From Kluyvera sp047971185 (GTDB lineage Bacteria > Pseudomonadota > Gammaproteobacteria > Enterobacterales > Enterobacteriaceae): a stretch of DNA of 64,000 nucleotides. Below the pieces are notes generated by a model, which saw only the letters and a list, made by a program, of their open reading frames with translations, did not search any database and was not told the DNA's origin. Made by a program: the position numbers and the translations under genes. The stretch is taken from NCBI RefSeq assembly GCF_047971185.1, contig NZ_JBKDZH010000051.1, positions 7,919-71,918 of the forward strand, given 5' to 3'. Numbering within the stretch: the first letter of the stretch is position 1; every line of letters begins with the position of its first letter. This document shows, one piece after another, positions 44,889-52,144 of this stretch.

Positions 44889-44905
44889 GGCCGGGGTTCC
44901 CGGCC
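44889..44905. terminator. Small hairpin between TogB-like gene 2 and cidB
   Basis: GGCCGGG-GTT-CCCGGCC forms a 7-bp GC stem in the 43-base gap between convergent genes. It lacks clear U-tracts, so termination strength is uncertain. Confidence 0.5.
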
Positions 44906-44913
44906 ACTGGCGT

Positions 44914-45603
44914 TTAAAACATAATCCAGCCAACCAGCGGGGCCACCAGCACCATCACCACCCCGGAGAGCATCATCACCAGGCTGGCCACCACGCCTTC
45001 CTGCGGGCCCAGCTCGTAGGAACGCGCGGTCCCCGCGCCGTGCGACGCTGCGCCAAAGCCCGCCCCCTTCGCCATCCCTTCACGAATGGAAAGCCGTAAA
45101 AACAGCACGTCGCCAATCGCCATACCGAACACGCCGGTGACCACCACAAACAACGCCACCAGCTCCGGCTGGCCGCCAAGCGATTTCGCCGCCGCCAGCG
45201 CAAACGGCGTGGTGATTGAGCGCACCGCCAGGCTACGCTGAATTTCATCCGACAGGGTAAACAGCCGCGCCAGCCACACCGAACTGGTCACCGCCACCAC
45301 GGTTGCCGTGATCACCCCCGCCGACAGCGACATCCAGTGACGTTTGATGATCGCCAGATTGTCGTACACCGGCACGGCAAAGGCGATGGTCGCCGGGCCG
45401 AGCAGCCACAGCAGCCAGTGCGCCTCCCCCATATAGTTCTGGTAGGAGATATGGCCAAACACCAGCATCAGCACCAGCAGTACCGGCGTAAGCACCAGCG
45501 GCATCAGCGGCAGCTTACGAAAGCGGCGGTACAGTCGTTTATTGGCAAAGTAGAGTACCAGGGTAATAACCAGGCACAGGACGCTCAGCTGAAAGTTATT
45601 CAT
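44914..45603 (-). CDS. cidB: CidB/LrgB-family membrane protein
   Basis: Inner-membrane partner of CidA. The family is linked to control of murein hydrolase activity and programmed lysis, and in several bacteria to pyruvate or other small-acid transport. The 229-residue protein has about seven helices and the LrgB signature near residues 130-150 (RSITTPFALAAAKSLGG) and GAASHGAGTARSYELG (about 185). Its start overlaps the end of cidA by 8 bases. The gene symbol is by family; E. coli has the related YohK elsewhere. Confidence 0.85.
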   Translation of the reverse strand: MNNFQLSVLCLVITLVLYFANKRLYRRFRKLPLMPLVLTPVLLVLMLVFGHISYQNYMGEAHWLLWLLGPATIAFAVPVYDNLAIIKRHWMSLSAGVITATVVAVTSSVWLARLFTLSDEIQRSLAVRSITTPFALAAAKSLGGQPELVALFVVVTGVFGMAIGDVLFLRLSIREGMAKGAGFGAASHGAGTARSYELGPQEGVVASLVMMLSGVVMVLVAPLVGWIMF

Positions 45604-46006
45604 TACGCATCCGCTTCAGTTCATAGCGATACACTTTATCGACCACCCACGCCGTGGCCCCCAGCACCATCATGGTGCTCAGCGCAATCACGAGGAAAAT
45701 ACGCCAGCCGTCGACCATCAGCAGTTGGGCGTAATTCACCACCGCCACCACCGCCGGAACGAAGAACAGCAGCATCTCCGCCAGCAGCCAGCGGGAGCCG
45801 GCGCGAACCCATTTGAGCGGCACCACGTGGCAAACAATCAGCGCCAGCAGCAGCACCATACCGACCAGATTGGCAGGCAGCGGCAAATGCCACCAGCTCA
45901 CCAGATATTCAGCGAAAACAAACAGCCCGGCGTACAGTACAACCTGCACCGGCACCTGCAGACGATTTAACACGGAGGGCACAACGCGCCCTAAGGCCTC
46001 AGCCAT
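45596..46006 (-). CDS. cidA: CidA/LrgA-family holin-like protein
   Basis: Small membrane protein of about four helices from the holin-like CidA/LrgA family. From the ATG at 46006 it is 136 residues, with the family stretch LPLPANLVGMVLLLALI and FFVPAVVAVVNY. The start is uncertain: the ATG lacks a Shine-Dalgarno sequence, and a GTG at 46030 would add 8 residues. It forms an operon with cidB and diverges from a LysR regulator gene across about 100 bases, the usual Cid arrangement. Confidence 0.82.
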   Translation of the reverse strand: MAEALGRVVPSVLNRLQVPVQVVLYAGLFVFAEYLVSWWHLPLPANLVGMVLLLALIVCHVVPLKWVRAGSRWLLAEMLLFFVPAVVAVVNYAQLLMVDGWRIFLVIALSTMMVLGATAWVVDKVYRYELKRMRNE

Positions 46007-46108
46007 GGAGGGATGTCCAGAAAAAATCACAGGCGCTCAGTATAGTGAGGCAACGATGATGACAGAAATGAATTAAACTCATCGGTAGCATAGTTTAGAG
46101 GCATAATC

Positions 46109-46993
46109 ATGGACATAAGAACGCTGCGCTACTTTGTTGAAGTCGTTCGCCAGCAGAGCTTTACTCGAGCGGCGGAGAAACTCTACGTCACGCAACCGAC
46201 CATCAGTAAAATGCTCAAAAACCTGGAAGATGAGCTGAACTGCACCCTGCTGATCCGCGACGGCCGCAAGCTGTTGATGACCGATACCGGGCAGGTGGTG
46301 TTTGAGCGCGGGCTGGCGATACTCGATGAATTCCGTCAGCTGGAAGCCGAGCTGAGCGATATTAACCACCTCAACAAGGGCGTGCTGCGCCTCGGCATCC
46401 CGCCAATGGTCGGGATGCTGATGGCCGGGCCGATCGGTCTGTTTCGCCAGCGCTACCCGGGCGTCGAGCTGAAAATTTCCGAGTTTGGCGGCCTGACGGT
46501 GCAGCAGGCGGTGATGAACGGCGAGCTGGATCTGGCAATGACCGCGCTGCCGGTTGAAGAGGAGAGCGCACTGACGACCCTGCCGCTGTTCAGCCACCCG
46601 CTGTGCGTGCTGGTGCCCCGCTCCGGCGAATGGCTGGAACAAACGTCGGTGTCGCCAACGCAGCTGGCCGCCCATCCGCTGCTGATTTATAACGAAGATT
46701 TCGCCCTTAGCCGCCAGCTGATGCAGCTGTTCGCCCGTCATGACGTCAAGCCGCGCATCGCGGTGCGCAGCGGGCAGTGGGATTTTCTGGCGGCGATGGT
46801 GCAGGCGGGCGTCGGCGTGGCGATTCTTCCGGAACCGATTTGCCGCAAGCTGGACGAAAAAACGCTGCGCTGGCTGCCGCTGGAGAGCGAGCTGCGCTGG
46901 CAGCTGGGGATGATCTGGCGGGAGGGGGTGTATTTGTCGCACAGCGCCCAGGCGTGGCTGAAGTGCTGTGAGGGGTTTACGCTGCCGGAGTAG
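46109..46993 (+). CDS. LysR-family regulator, CidR-like
   Basis: LysR-type regulator of 294 residues, with an N-terminal winged helix-turn-helix (about 1-60, QSFTRAAEKLYVTQPTISK) and a periplasmic-binding-protein-like effector domain (about 90-290). It is divergent from cidAB, and by family rule it should activate that operon, as CidR does in Bacillus and Staphylococcus in response to acetate/pyruvate-linked metabolism. The target assignment is inference from gene order. Confidence 0.88.
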   Translation: MDIRTLRYFVEVVRQQSFTRAAEKLYVTQPTISKMLKNLEDELNCTLLIRDGRKLLMTDTGQVVFERGLAILDEFRQLEAELSDINHLNKGVLRLGIPPMVGMLMAGPIGLFRQRYPGVELKISEFGGLTVQQAVMNGELDLAMTALPVEEESALTTLPLFSHPLCVLVPRSGEWLEQTSVSPTQLAAHPLLIYNEDFALSRQLMQLFARHDVKPRIAVRSGQWDFLAAMVQAGVGVAILPEPICRKLDEKTLRWLPLESELRWQLGMIWREGVYLSHSAQAWLKCCEGFTLPE

Positions 46994-47013
46994 AAGTTTA
47001 GGCACGGTCCGCC

Positions 47014-47038
47014 CCCTCTCCCTTTTTAAGGGAGAGGG
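47014..47038. terminator. Hairpin between the LysR gene and yjcE
   Basis: The 11-bp arms CCCTCTCCCTT and AAGGGAGAGGG enclose TTT. It is a single unit of the CCCTCTCC repeat family in the gap between convergent genes and could act as a weak terminator. Confidence 0.55.
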
Positions 47039-47065
47039 AACTGGTCGGCACACGCTTTATCGGTA

Positions 47066-48712
47066 TTACGCGTCTTCGATCAACAACGCTTCCAGCAGGT
47101 CGAGATCGTGCAGCAGTTTTTGCAGCGTCTCATTACTGATCTGTCTGGTCGCGCGCAGGTGGTACAGCTCCCCGCGCTCGGAACGCAGCGCCGCAAGGCG
47201 GAAGCGGCGTTCCAGCTGCTCTTCCAGCATCGACGTTTCCACATCGTTACGCCCATCCACGCGGCGGCGCAGGTTACCGATCACTCGTGAGCTGACCTCG
47301 GTCAGCAGCTGGTTGTCGATATTCTCGTTGGTGTCCGCCGCCAGACGTTCTTCCATTTTCTGGATGGCGACAATCGCCACGTCCGCCGTGGCCGCACGCG
47401 CCAGACGCTCTTCGCTACGCTGCTGCGCGTGGTCGGTAGATTCGATATGGCGCAGCAGAATCGGCAGCGCAATCACGCCCACAAACAGCGAGAACAGAAT
47501 GACGCCCGCGGCGAGGAACACCAGTTCATAGCGCGCCGGGAAGGCATCGCCCGTCGGCAGCAGCAGCGGGATAGAAAGCACACCGGCGAGGGTAATCGCC
47601 CCGCGCACCCCGGCGACAGAGGAGATCAGCAGCTCGCGGGTGGTCCAGGAACCAAACTCCATCGGTTTCTTTTTCAGGAAACGCTGACTGAGCTTGCGCA
47701 TCGTCCACAGCCAGCCGAAGCGCACCACCATCAGCGCCGCGTAGATCAGGATGATATCGGTAAACAGCATCCAGGTTTCCACGTTCGGGTCGGCTTCGGC
47801 AGCGACCAGCGACGTCTCAAGGATCGCCGGCAGCTGCAGGCCCAACAGCAGGAACACCATGCCGTTACACACCACCTCCAGCATCGCCCAGGTGCTGTTG
47901 GCGCGCAGGCGCATCGCCAGCGGCGCGGTGCGCATTACGCCAGAGCGGGTGATGGTCATCCCCGCCGCCACCGCCGCCAGAATGCCGGAGACGCCGATAT
48001 GTTCGGCAATCAGGTAAGACGCGAACGGCAGCAGGAACAGCAGCACAATCTGGGTGGCGGGTTCATCGCCGCCCCAGCGGCTGAGGAAGCGCATTGAGCG
48101 GCCGTACAGCCAGCTCACCACGAAACCCGCGAGGATCCCGCCAATCGCCACCTTGAGGAATTCCACCGTCGCCCCGCCCACGGTAAACACCATGGTGCCC
48201 ATCGCTACCGCGACGGCAAACTTCAGCGACACCAGGCCGGAGGCGTCATTCATCAGCGCCTCGCCCTGCAAAATGCCCATGATTTTCTTCGGAATGCGCC
48301 CTTCTCCGACAATGCCGGAAAGCGCCACGGCATCGGTCGGCGACAGCACCGCCGCCAGCGCAAACGCCGGAATAAGCGGGATGCCCGGCACAATCCAGTA
48401 GATCAGGAAGCCAATCCCGACCACCGTCACCAGCACTAACGCCAGCGCCAGGCCGAGAATCTCCCTGCCGTGCTCGATAAACTCGCGGGTCGGCGTTTTC
48501 CAGCCGTCGGCAAACAGCAGCGGCGGGATGAACAGCACCAGGAAGAGTTCAGGATCAAATTCCACATGCAGGCCAAAGGTTGGCCAGGCCAGCATCGCGC
48601 CAATGGCGATTTGCATTAAAGGAAGTGGAACCTGGAAGGGCAGTACGCGTGTAACCACCCCTGAGAGCGAAACCACGAGGGTCATGATGAGTATGGTAAA
48701 GAATATTTCCAT
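47066..48712 (-). CDS. yjcE: Monovalent cation:proton antiporter YjcE (CPA1)
   Basis: Probable Na+/H+ exchanger of the CPA1 family in the inner membrane. The 548-residue protein (E. coli 549) starts MEIFFTILIMTLVVSLSGVV, has about 12 helices, and shows the CPA1 stretch LSPTDAVALSGIVGEGRIPK with LQGEALMNDASGLVSLKFA, where the Asp is the likely cation-binding residue. A cytoplasmic C-terminal helical tail (about 430-548) follows. It is separated from ghxP by a terminator. Confidence 0.95.
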   Translation of the reverse strand: MEIFFTILIMTLVVSLSGVVTRVLPFQVPLPLMQIAIGAMLAWPTFGLHVEFDPELFLVLFIPPLLFADGWKTPTREFIEHGREILGLALALVLVTVVGIGFLIYWIVPGIPLIPAFALAAVLSPTDAVALSGIVGEGRIPKKIMGILQGEALMNDASGLVSLKFAVAVAMGTMVFTVGGATVEFLKVAIGGILAGFVVSWLYGRSMRFLSRWGGDEPATQIVLLFLLPFASYLIAEHIGVSGILAAVAAGMTITRSGVMRTAPLAMRLRANSTWAMLEVVCNGMVFLLLGLQLPAILETSLVAAEADPNVETWMLFTDIILIYAALMVVRFGWLWTMRKLSQRFLKKKPMEFGSWTTRELLISSVAGVRGAITLAGVLSIPLLLPTGDAFPARYELVFLAAGVILFSLFVGVIALPILLRHIESTDHAQQRSEERLARAATADVAIVAIQKMEERLAADTNENIDNQLLTEVSSRVIGNLRRRVDGRNDVETSMLEEQLERRFRLAALRSERGELYHLRATRQISNETLQKLLHDLDLLEALLIEDA

Positions 48713-48846
48713 GCGTTCCCTGTTTACAGCGTTGTCTTATTATTCAAAACATGAAGCGTCGTGCTTCTTATCATACGCGTATCAGAGTAACGCAAAAGGA
48801 AACGAGACGCGGCTGAAAATCGAAAAAAATGGCCGGGCTATAATGC

Positions 48847-48869
48847 AAAAACCCGCCGAGCGGCGGGTT
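48847..48869 (-). terminator. Rho-independent terminator of ghxP
   Basis: On the minus strand the arms ACCCGCCG and CGGCGGGT are followed by TTTTTGC (the A-run at 48847-48851). It lies 21 bases after the ghxP stop. Confidence 0.85.
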
Positions 48870-48889
48870 GTTGTGCAGCGAAAGGGGGA

Positions 48890-50239
48890 TTAAATCGCCC
48901 AGCCGCCCGCATAGAAAGCCACCAGCGCCACCGCGATAATCACGGTGCCGATGTTCAGCTTGCGCCATTCGCCGGACACCATGCGGCCCACCACCAGCGT
49001 TGCGAAGCCGATCATGATGCCGGTAACGATGTTACAGGTCAGCACGATCATCACCGCGGTGATCAGGCCGGACATCGCATCAACGAAGTCGTTGAAGTCG
49101 ATACGCGCCACGTTGCTCAGCATCAGCAGGCCCACGTACATCAGCGCCGGTGCGGTCGCGTAGCCCGGGACCAGGTAAGACAGCGGAGAGAGGAACAGGA
49201 TCAGCAGGAACAGCACGCCAACGGTGATGGCCGTTAAGCCGGTTTTCCCGCCCGCCGCCGTACCCGCTGCGGATTCGATGTACACCGCCGCCGGGGCTGC
49301 ACCGACTACCGCTGAGAAGACGCTGCTCAGGGAGTCGGTGGTCAGCGCTTTGCCGCCGTTGATGATCTGGCCGTCTTTATCCAGCAGGTTTGCCTGGCCG
49401 GCGACCGCGCGGATAGTACCAGTGGCATCGAACACCGCCGTCATCACCAGCGCCAGCACGCTTGGCAGCACGATCGGGTTGAGCGCGCCCATGATATCCA
49501 GGCTGCCGATCAGCGAGTTGCCGTTGTCATCGCTCAGCGACGGCATGGCGAACACGCCGGAGAAGTGCACGTTCGGGTCGAAAATCAGGCCGACGATAGA
49601 GACGCCGATGATGGTCAGCAGAATGCCACCCGGGACCTTCAGTTTTTCAAGGCCGATAATCATCGCCAGGCCAATCAGCGTCATCACCACCGGGAAGCTG
49701 TCGAACTGACCCAGCGCAACCGGCAGGCCGTCCAGCGGGTTTTTCACCACCATACCGACGCCGTTGGCGGCAATCAGCAGCAGGAACAGGCCGATACCGA
49801 TGCCGGTGCCGTGCGCAATCCCCTGCGGCAGATTGCGCAAGATCCAGCTACGGATACCGGAAGCGGAGATGATGGTGAAGAGCACGCCCATCAGGAACAC
49901 CGCGCCCAGGGCCACCGGCACGCTGATGTGCTGGCCCAGCACCAGGCTGAAGGCGGTAAAGGCGGTCAGCGAGATGGCGCAGCCAATGGCTAAAGGCAGA
50001 TTCGCCCACAGCCCCATCACGATAGACCCGACACCGGCCACCAGGCAGGTCGCCACGAACACCGCGGCAGGCGGGAAGCCGGCTTTACCCAGCATGCCCG
50101 GTACCACGATCACCGAGTACACCATCGCCAGGAAGGTGGTCAAACCGGCGACAATCTCCTGACGAACGGAGCTACCACGAGCAGAAATTTTAAACCAGGC
50201 GTCCAATGAACCGCCGGTACGCGCTGAAGGCGTAGACAT
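48890..50239 (-). CDS. ghxP: Guanine/hypoxanthine permease GhxP (YjcD)
   Basis: High-affinity inner-membrane transporter for guanine and hypoxanthine of the AzgA-like NCS2/NAT family. From the ATG at 50239 the product is 449 residues (E. coli length), starting MSTPSARTGGSLDAWFK. Earlier codons are in frame but lack a match to the family. About 12 helices are predicted, with the substrate-site stretches FDATGTIRAVAGQAN and SAAGTAAGGKTGLTA. AGGGG lies about 10 bases before the start. PurR-like boxes upstream fit purine control. Confidence 0.95.
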   Translation of the reverse strand: MSTPSARTGGSLDAWFKISARGSSVRQEIVAGLTTFLAMVYSVIVVPGMLGKAGFPPAAVFVATCLVAGVGSIVMGLWANLPLAIGCAISLTAFTAFSLVLGQHISVPVALGAVFLMGVLFTIISASGIRSWILRNLPQGIAHGTGIGIGLFLLLIAANGVGMVVKNPLDGLPVALGQFDSFPVVMTLIGLAMIIGLEKLKVPGGILLTIIGVSIVGLIFDPNVHFSGVFAMPSLSDDNGNSLIGSLDIMGALNPIVLPSVLALVMTAVFDATGTIRAVAGQANLLDKDGQIINGGKALTTDSLSSVFSAVVGAAPAAVYIESAAGTAAGGKTGLTAITVGVLFLLILFLSPLSYLVPGYATAPALMYVGLLMLSNVARIDFNDFVDAMSGLITAVMIVLTCNIVTGIMIGFATLVVGRMVSGEWRKLNIGTVIIAVALVAFYAGGWAI

Positions 50240-50352
50240 AGAAAACATCCCCTGAGAGTTTTTATCATTCGTTCGTCTGCGTGGTGGAACATCCACTGCC
50301 AGCTAAGCGTCATCTCCGTGTGCTACATTGCGGCAAAGGGGAGCCACAAAAA

Positions 50353-50368
50353 AAGCAAACGATTAACT
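50353..50368 (+). promoter_or_regulatory. PurR-like box 1 (ghxP)
   Basis: AAGCAAACGATTAACT matches the PurR consensus ANGCAANCGNTTNCNT at all but one defined position. It is about 114 bases upstream of the ghxP start. Confidence 0.55.
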
Positions 50369-50433
50369 CCGCGCAGACAAAACGATAATCGGAATACCTC
50401 ATCTCCGCGGGTGCGTAATGAGGTTGGCCTGCT

Positions 50434-50463
50434 GATTTTCGGCATAAGATGCGTCCGAAAATC
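50434..50463. promoter_or_regulatory. 9-bp inverted repeat in the ghxP leader region
   Basis: Perfect arms GATTTTCGG and CCGAAAATC flank a 12-base loop, between two PurR-like boxes. If transcribed it forms a stem-loop in the ghxP 5' leader; no T-run follows on either strand. Confidence 0.5.
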
Positions 50464-50465
50464 CG

Positions 50466-50481
50466 AGGCAAACGATTATCT
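50466..50481 (+). promoter_or_regulatory. PurR-like box 2 (ghxP)
   Basis: AGGCAAACGATTATCT matches ANGCAANCGNTTNCNT at all but one defined position. Its core GCAAACGATTA is identical to that of box 1, 113 bases away. Confidence 0.55.
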
Positions 50482-50564
50482 GGCTTTTATGCCCCCTTTT
50501 TCAACAGAAGTTTGCCCTGGTTTATGAAAATTAACGATTCCCGATGAAGAATTCACCAACCCAT

Positions 50565-50580
50565 GCGCAAACGTTATCGT
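50565..50580 (+). promoter_or_regulatory. PurR-like box 3 (ghxP)
   Basis: GCGCAAACGTTATCGT matches the PurR consensus except at two positions. It lies about 100 bases from box 2 and close to the soxR 3' end. Confidence 0.4.
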
Positions 50581-50637
50581 TAATGCGCAATCCAGCAACA
50601 ATTCTATGGCAAAAATGTCGCAATCCTGGGGGGATCG

Positions 50638-51096
50638 TTATTCTTCTTCCAGTAGGCGCGCGCCGGTCCCCTCTTCCCCCAGCTTGTCGCCCGGGTTACG
50701 CAGCGGGCAGTCGCGCAACGACATGCAGCCGCAGCCGATACAGCCGTCGAGCTGATCGCGCAGCGCCTCCATGGCGTGAATGCGTTTATCCAGCTCTTCC
50801 CGCCATTGGGTGGTCAGGTGTTTCCAGTCGCGCGGCCCCAGCGTGTGGTTTTCCGGTAGTACGCTGAAGGAGTCGCCGATGGTGGCCAGCGGAATACCAA
50901 GGCGCTGGGCAATTTTAATGATCGCCACGTAGCGCAGCACATCGCGCTTATAGCGCCGCTGATTACCGCTATTTCGTGTGCTGTGAATCAGCCCTTTGCT
51001 CTCATAAAAATGCAGCGCTGAGACCGCAACCCCAGTACGTTTCGCTACTTCACCCGGCGTCAGCAGCGATTTTATGCGGGTCGATTTTTTTTCCAT
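50638..51096 (-). CDS. soxR: Redox-sensing regulator SoxR
   Basis: MerR-family sensor whose 2Fe-2S cluster, oxidised by redox-cycling drugs or nitrosylated by NO, activates soxS. The 152-residue protein has the MerR winged helix (about 11-80, TPGEVAKRTGVAVSALHFYE), a dimerisation helix and the cluster motif with C119, C122, C124 and C130 (CIGCGCMSLRDC), the same positions as in E. coli. It diverges from soxS across 87 bases that hold the operator. Confidence 0.97.
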   Translation of the reverse strand: MEKKSTRIKSLLTPGEVAKRTGVAVSALHFYESKGLIHSTRNSGNQRRYKRDVLRYVAIIKIAQRLGIPLATIGDSFSVLPENHTLGPRDWKHLTTQWREELDKRIHAMEALRDQLDGCIGCGCMSLRDCPLRNPGDKLGEEGTGARLLEEE

Positions 51097-51103
51097 AATC
51101 CGC

Positions 51104-51134
51104 TTTACCTCAAGTTAACTTGAGGAATTATACT
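51104..51134 (+). promoter_or_regulatory. soxS promoter with SoxR operator
   Basis: A perfect 18-base dyad CCTCAAGTTAACTTGAGG (51108-51125) lies between a -35 TTTACC (51104-51109) and a -10 TATACT (51129-51134). The 19-base spacer is the overlong MerR-type spacing that needs activated SoxR to untwist the DNA. It also overlaps the soxR promoter on the other strand. Confidence 0.93.
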
Positions 51135-51183
51135 CGCCCCCAGACAAGAAATCGACGCGAAAATAGACAACGGGGAGAGCCTT

Positions 51184-51513
51184 ATGTCCCATCGGGAAAT
51201 TATTCATACGCTTACTGAATGGATAGATGAACATATCGATCAACCGCTTAATATCGACATCGTGGCCCGGAAATCCGGCTACTCGAAGTGGTATCTGCAA
51301 AGAATGTTCCGCACCGTGATGCACCAGACGCTGGGTGAATATATCCGTCAGCGCCGCCTGCTGCTGGCGGCCGAAGCCTTGCGCACCACTCAGCGCCCTA
51401 TCTTCGATATTGCGATGGATCTGGGTTATGTCTCTCAGCAGACCTTCTCGCGCGTGTTCCGCCGCGAGTTCGACCGCACGCCGACCGACTATCGTCATCA
51501 GATCTCCGCGTAG
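51184..51513 (+). CDS. soxS: Superoxide response activator SoxS
   Basis: AraC/XylS-family activator of the superoxide regulon (sodA, zwf, fpr, acrAB, micF and others), controlled by its synthesis and Lon proteolysis. The 109-residue protein is essentially only the two-helix-turn-helix DNA-binding domain, with NIDIVARKSGYSKWYLQRMF (first) and IFDIAMDLGYVSQQTFSRVF (second). GGGGAGAG precedes the ATG. E. coli pdeC, normally next, is missing. Confidence 0.97.
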   Translation: MSHREIIHTLTEWIDEHIDQPLNIDIVARKSGYSKWYLQRMFRTVMHQTLGEYIRQRRLLLAAEALRTTQRPIFDIAMDLGYVSQQTFSRVFRREFDRTPTDYRHQISA

Positions 51514-51590
51514 CACCGCTGCGCCGCGGCATAACGGGCCGCGGCGTTGACAAAAATCCTGCGTTTACCTCTGGTGAATAAAACAACAAA

Positions 51591-51606
51591 CGTGATATAG
51601 TTCACA
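51591..51606 (+). promoter_or_regulatory. CRP-like site upstream of yjcB
   Basis: CGTGATATAGTTCACA differs from TGTGA-N6-TCACA only at the first base. It is about 135 bases before the yjcB start and just upstream of a strong inverted repeat. Confidence 0.55.
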
Positions 51607-51613
51607 TATCGAG

Positions 51614-51636
51614 ATGAAACAAAAACACTGTTTCAT
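51614..51636. promoter_or_regulatory. Perfect inverted repeat ATGAAACA-N7-TGTTTCAT upstream of yjcB
   Basis: The 8-base arms ATGAAACA and TGTTTCAT are separated by AAAACAC. The arms resemble IclR/KdgR-type operators (TGAAAC...GTTTCA) but with a longer centre. The binding protein is unknown. Confidence 0.5.
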
Positions 51637-51734
51637 TCAATTTGTGAATGCCTTCAGATAGCCTGAGCGCCTTGCGCCTCAATCGATAAGTGCTGTCAGG
51701 GCAACTTGTTGTTTATCTCTGAGGATAAGGTCTC

Positions 51735-52016
51735 ATGGTTTCCATTACCGCAGGCGTCGCACTGTTACGCTGGCCGTTAACCAGCGCCGTACTGATGTTT
51801 CTCGCCAGTACCCTGAAAATTCAATTCCGTAAATCCGACTATGCCGGGCTCGCTGTGATCAGCGGTATGTTAGGCGTGGCCGCCGCCTGCTGGTTTGCGA
51901 CCGGATTACTGGGCATCACGCTGGTCGATATCGCCACCATCTTCAACAATATTAAAGATGTGATGGTTGAAGTGATGAGCCATGCGCCGCCGGAATGGCC
52001 GGTTGCCCTGTACTGA
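51735..52016 (+). CDS. yjcB: Small inner-membrane protein YjcB
   Basis: Uncharacterised 93-residue membrane protein, the same length as E. coli YjcB, beginning MVSITAGVALLRWPLTSAV. Two to three transmembrane helices are visible (about 8-25, 37-60), and the stretch SDYAGLAVISGMLGVAAACW is conserved. GAGG lies about 10 bases before the ATG. It is monocistronic with a strong terminator and carries an elaborate upstream region, including a CRP-like site and an inverted repeat. Function unknown. Confidence 0.9.
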   Translation: MVSITAGVALLRWPLTSAVLMFLASTLKIQFRKSDYAGLAVISGMLGVAAACWFATGLLGITLVDIATIFNNIKDVMVEVMSHAPPEWPVALY

Positions 52017-52021
52017 TTCGA

Positions 52022-52047
52022 AAACCCCGACCCGTCGGGGTTTTTTA
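52022..52047 (+). terminator. Rho-independent terminator after yjcB
   Basis: AAACCCCGA and TCGGGGTTT arms with a CCCG loop, ending in a run of six T, start 6 bases past the stop. Confidence 0.93.
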
Positions 52048-52144
52048 TTGCCTGACGCCCGCCATAAAAAAGCCTTCCCCTCAGCAGGGTTTTTTAGCTT
52101 CGCTCGACTAAAATATACGGATGCGCCCTGCGGAGTGCCGCACC

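Larger units (their letters stand above)
50240..50637 (-). promoter_or_regulatory. ghxP upstream region
   Basis: A 398-base gap between ghxP and the 3' end of soxR, with no credible gene. It contains three PurR-like boxes and a 9-bp inverted repeat (listed separately). In E. coli the small RNA SraL/RyjA is encoded in this gap on the strand opposite soxR; I cannot identify its sequence or terminator here. Confidence 0.6.
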
